Below, in pieces: positions 61,739 to 64,000 of a DNA stretch of 64,000 bases. Source of the DNA: JALONH01 sp046329235 (GTDB lineage Bacteria > Bacteroidota > Bacteroidia > Cytophagales > Cytophagaceae); contig JAXLVA010000001.1 of the NCBI GenBank assembly GCA_046329235.1, forward strand, positions 992,001-1,056,000, in the 5' to 3' direction. Each line of letters starts with the position of its first letter. The stretch's first letter is position 1. Made by a program: the position numbers and the translations under genes. The notes under the pieces were generated by a model, which ran no database searches, had not been told where the DNA came from, and saw only the letters and a list, made by a program, of their open reading frames with translations.

Positions 61739-62602
61739 ATGAGACAACTTAAAATCAGCAAACAGATAACGAACAGGGAGAGTCAATCCCTGGATAAGTA
61801 TCTACAAGAAATTGGTAAAGTAGATCTGTTAACACCGGATGAGGAGGTAGATTTAGCGAAAAGAATCCGTGAGGGCGATCAACTAGCTTTAGAGAAATTA
61901 ACTAAAGCGAACTTACGTTTCGTGGTTTCTGTTGCGAAGCAATATCAAAACCAAGGTTTATCTCTAGGTGATTTAATCAACGAAGGTAACTTAGGTTTGA
62001 TTAAGGCAGCTCAACGTTTTGACGAGACTCGTGGTTTTAAATTTATCTCATATGCCGTATGGTGGATTCGTCAGTCAATCCTTCAGGCATTAGCAGAACA
62101 ATCACGTATCGTACGTTTACCATTGAACCGTGTAGGTTCATTAAATAAGATTTCTAAAACCTTCTCTGAACTAGAGCAAAAATATGAGCGTGAACCATCT
62201 CCGGATGAATTAGCGGAAGTATTAGAGGTAACTACTGCGGAAGTAGTAGATACTTTAAAAATTTCCGGTCGTCACGTATCCATGGATGCGCCGTTCGTTC
62301 AAGGAGAAGAAAATAGTTTATTAGACGTATTAGAGAACGACGGAGAAGCATCTCCTGACTCTACGTTGATGAATGACTCTTTAAGAAGAGAAGTTCAACG
62401 TGCTCTATCTACGTTAACACAACGCGAAGCAGATGTAATTACTTTATACTTCGGATTAAACGGTGAGCATAGCATGACACTGGAAGAAATCGGAGAGAAG
62501 TTTAATTTGACACGTGAGCGTGTACGCCAAATCAAAGAAAAAGCTATTCGTCGTCTTCGACATACAAGCAGAAGTAAAGCTTTGAAACCTTATTTAGGAT
62601 AA
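61739..62602 (+). CDS. rpoD: Primary sigma factor (RpoD/SigA, Bacteroidota type)
   Basis: 287 residues, short form without region 1.1, as is usual in Bacteroidota. Region 1.2 SLDKYLQEIGKVDLLTPDEE, region 2 NLRFVVSVAKQYQNQGL, GDLINEGNLGLIKAAQRFD, FISYAVWWIRQSI, region 3, and region 4.2 MTLEEIGEKFNLTRERVRQI. It directs RNA polymerase to TTTG / TAnnTTTG promoters, examples of which are seen here ahead of rpsO, lepA and glnA. Followed by a strong terminator. Confidence 0.97.
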   Translation: MRQLKISKQITNRESQSLDKYLQEIGKVDLLTPDEEVDLAKRIREGDQLALEKLTKANLRFVVSVAKQYQNQGLSLGDLINEGNLGLIKAAQRFDETRGFKFISYAVWWIRQSILQALAEQSRIVRLPLNRVGSLNKISKTFSELEQKYEREPSPDELAEVLEVTTAEVVDTLKISGRHVSMDAPFVQGEENSLLDVLENDGEASPDSTLMNDSLRREVQRALSTLTQREADVITLYFGLNGEHSMTLEEIGEKFNLTRERVRQIKEKAIRRLRHTSRSKALKPYLG

Positions 62603-62621
62603 AAAACAGATGAAATGAAAT

Positions 62622-62653
62622 AAAAAAAGACCACAGCAATGTGGTCTTTTTTT
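62622..62653 (+). terminator. Intrinsic terminator after the sigma factor gene
   Basis: 14-bp perfect stem AAAAAAAGACCACA / TGTGGTCTTTTTTT with a gcaa tetraloop, 19 nt past the stop. Confidence 0.93.
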
Positions 62654-62956
62654 ATTTATAAATCATCGACAGTATTGGTTTTAAAATCATTTCTCATTCT
62701 TGTTTTCGTAAAACATTAGTATATCAAACGGATGTGATTGAAGCTGCTATTGTGGAAATAAATAATTAAAATTCGGGAATACTTTTACTCCAACTATTGG
62801 AGCGAAAGTATGAAATATTTAAATTTGAACATTGAAAATAGGGGGTAGATCTCTCTTTTTTTTAATCTTTTTGTTAAAAATACTTTAGGCATAGTTATTG
62901 CGTTTAACATTCCATTATCATTTAATTTGTAACCAATTTTAATTTATATTTTATAT
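62654..62956. other. Intergenic stretch, no gene found
   Basis: About 300 nt of AT-rich DNA between the sigma-factor terminator and the barrel gene. It has one small hairpin (CTCCAA-cta-TTGGAG, near 62790-62805) and a 12-codon open frame starting at the ATG near 62810, too short to call. No convincing TAnnTTTG promoter was found; the barrel gene presumably has its promoter in the last 80 nt. Confidence 0.6.
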
Positions 62957-63565
62957 ATGAAAAAAGTTTTTACTTTATCTAAAATCGTTGCTTTGTTTGT
63001 TTTTGCAGGTGCTACTAGTGCTGTAGCTCAACCCACTCAAAAAATTTCCATTAACTTATTTAGTTTGCCTGTAAGAACACTAAACTTGGCGTATGAAAAA
63101 CAAGTTTCAGAAAGTGTTGGTCTTCAAATGGCAGCATACTATTTCTTCGGTTATAATGAAAACTGGGGTGACGGTCAAACGTATGAAAATAAAACTAAAT
63201 TTTCAGGATGGGGTGCTATTCCTGAATTAAGATTCTACCCAATGGGTAATGGTATCAAAGGGTTTTATGTAGGACCACATATTCGTTTCAGACATTTTGA
63301 CTTTAATACTACTGAAAAAGATATTACGAATGGTACTACAACTGATTTGAAATCAAATTGGAATCAAATTGGTGGTGGTGTTGTAGTAGGTGGTCAGTGG
63401 CACTTTGGTGACAAAGTAAACTTTGATGTTTACGGTGGACCTGGTTTTACTTCTACTTCTGTTAAATACGAAGGCACAGCGGATGCGAATGATTTTGATT
63501 CAGGTAGATTAGGTAATGGTAACTTCTATTTTAGAACAGGTGTTCGTTTAGGTTATTCTTTCTAA
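62957..63565 (+). CDS. Outer-membrane beta-barrel protein, DUF3575-like
   Basis: 202 residues. Signal peptide (VFTLSKIVALFVFAGATSAVAQ), then QKISINLFSLPVRTLNLAYEKQVSESVGL in pieces, IPELRFYPMG, GFYVGPHIRFRHF, GGVVVGGQWHF and a C-terminal YFRTGVRLGYSF ending in Phe, the pattern of a small eight-strand outer-membrane barrel. The region around PVRTLNLAYE and ELRFYP matches DUF3575. Function unknown; single gene with a strong terminator. Confidence 0.85.
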   Translation: MKKVFTLSKIVALFVFAGATSAVAQPTQKISINLFSLPVRTLNLAYEKQVSESVGLQMAAYYFFGYNENWGDGQTYENKTKFSGWGAIPELRFYPMGNGIKGFYVGPHIRFRHFDFNTTEKDITNGTTTDLKSNWNQIGGGVVVGGQWHFGDKVNFDVYGGPGFTSTSVKYEGTADANDFDSGRLGNGNFYFRTGVRLGYSF

Positions 63566-63583
63566 TTAGAAACTCTCTAGCAC

Positions 63584-63620
63584 AAAAAAGCCTCCTGATA
63601 AGTTATCAGGAGGCTTTTTT
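63584..63620. terminator. Bidirectional intrinsic terminator between barrel gene and clpX
   Basis: A 17-bp perfect stem (AAAAAAGCCTCCTGATA and its complement) with A/T runs on both sides. It serves the plus-strand barrel gene and the minus-strand clpX, which ends 80 nt away. Confidence 0.93.
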
Positions 63621-63699
63621 ATAAAACTTTTAGTCTTTGGAATGAGACCAATTGTCTGTTATCGTTACTGTCTACCATGGAAAATCTAAAAGCGATTTT

Positions 63700-64000
63700 T
63701 TATGCTACTTTTAAATGTTTAAACTTAGATTTTTCCAGTTTTTGTAGGGCGTAATCTTTTGTTAAAACAAACTTGGAGGCCTCTTTTTGAGAAGGTAATT
63801 CAAACATAGCATCCGTAAGGATAGCTTCGCAAATAGAACGTAGACCACGTGCACCTAATTGATATTCGATGGCTCTATCTACGATGATATCATAAACTTC
63901 TTTGGTAAACTCTAATTCAATCCCTTCCATTTCAAATAGCTTGTGGTATTGTTTTACCAAAGCATTTTTAGGTTGAGTTAAGATATTATACAGCATTTCA
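63700..64000 (-). CDS. clpX: ClpX, ATPase subunit of Clp protease (partial, C-terminal end only)
   Basis: The last ~100 codons; the gene continues past the right edge. The text ILTQPKNALVKQYHKLFEMEGIELEF, given in pieces, then YQLGARGLRSICEAILTDAMFELPS is the ClpX small-AAA-domain end with the sensor-2 GARGLRS motif. ClpX unfolds tagged proteins for ClpP. The C-terminus runs about 20 residues past the ELPS point (KFVLTKDYALQKLEKSKF). Only the end can be seen. Confidence 0.96.
   Translation of the reverse strand, partial: EMLYNILTQPKNALVKQYHKLFEMEGIELEFTKEVYDIIVDRAIEYQLGARGLRSICEAILTDAMFELPSQKEASKFVLTKDYALQKLEKSKFKHLKVA

Noticed and set aside
62810..62848. 12-codon leader peptide upstream of the barrel gene
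   Set aside because: Too short, no regulatory codon pattern, and no attenuator pair of hairpins.

Overview
The window comes from a Bacteroidota chromosome. The support for this is AT-rich DNA, promoters of the TTTG / TAnnTTTG type, several proteins ending in the gliding-motility-associated type B sorting domain of the type IX secretion system (T9SS), a PorP/SprF-like protein, OmpA proteins carrying PD40 propellers, and a short primary sigma factor. The genus cannot be read from the sequence. No CRISPR array, prophage, transposase, rRNA or tRNA was recognised. Both edges cut a gene: groEL on the left (C-terminal part missing) and clpX on the right (N-terminal part missing).

Layout. 1-4.6 kb: groES-groEL (minus strand), a conserved hypothetical, a type II glutamine synthetase and a class III polyphosphate kinase 2. 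4.7-11.3 kb: a 7TM-DISM histidine kinase facing a patatin/DUF5686-like envelope pair. 11.4-14.7 kb: housekeeping genes lepA, folD and queE. 14.7-21.7 kb: an accessory stretch with a WG-repeat protein, glutaminase, small enzymes (DinB/YfiT-like, VOC, RibD-like reductase, YdeI/OmdA-like), a gene broken by an amber stop, and REP-like hairpins. 22.0-30.5 kb: a 2193-residue repeat adhesin followed by an OmpA/PD40 protein. 30.6-37.2 kb: a band-7 protein, an OmpA-like protein flanked by repeat tags, an alkyltransferase-like protein, another OmpA/PD40 protein and an XRE regulator with a very symmetrical operator region. 37.5-47.5 kb: a pentameric ligand-gated channel homologue overlapping a T9SS adhesin, a second adhesin, and a divergent SprF-like / OmpA-LysM pair. 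47.6-59 kb: a luciferase-like monooxygenase, a BatA-domain / dihydroorotase-like / two-glycosyltransferase operon, a second histidine kinase, and an NAD(P)-binding protein / LptF-LptG permease pair. 59.1-64 kb: rpsO, pnp, primary sigma factor, an outer-membrane barrel and clpX.

How the genes may work together. The 22-47 kb region looks like a cell-surface module: three large secreted proteins with type B sorting domains, one SprF-like partner, and three OmpA-family proteins that could tie the machinery to peptidoglycan. The core T9SS genes are not in the window.

The least ordinary signals are these. (1) An 18-unit, indel-free 234-bp repeat array with a recent 468-bp two-unit expansion. (2) A 44-bp perfect palindrome inside a five-box operator region next to the XRE gene. 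(3) A WG-repeat gene flanked by 47-bp direct repeats, one of which is a displaced copy of the 3' end of glsA. (4) A small gene interrupted by an amber codon, whose start lies in the loop of a 17-bp perfect inverted repeat. (5) A channel homologue translationally linked to a T9SS adhesin.
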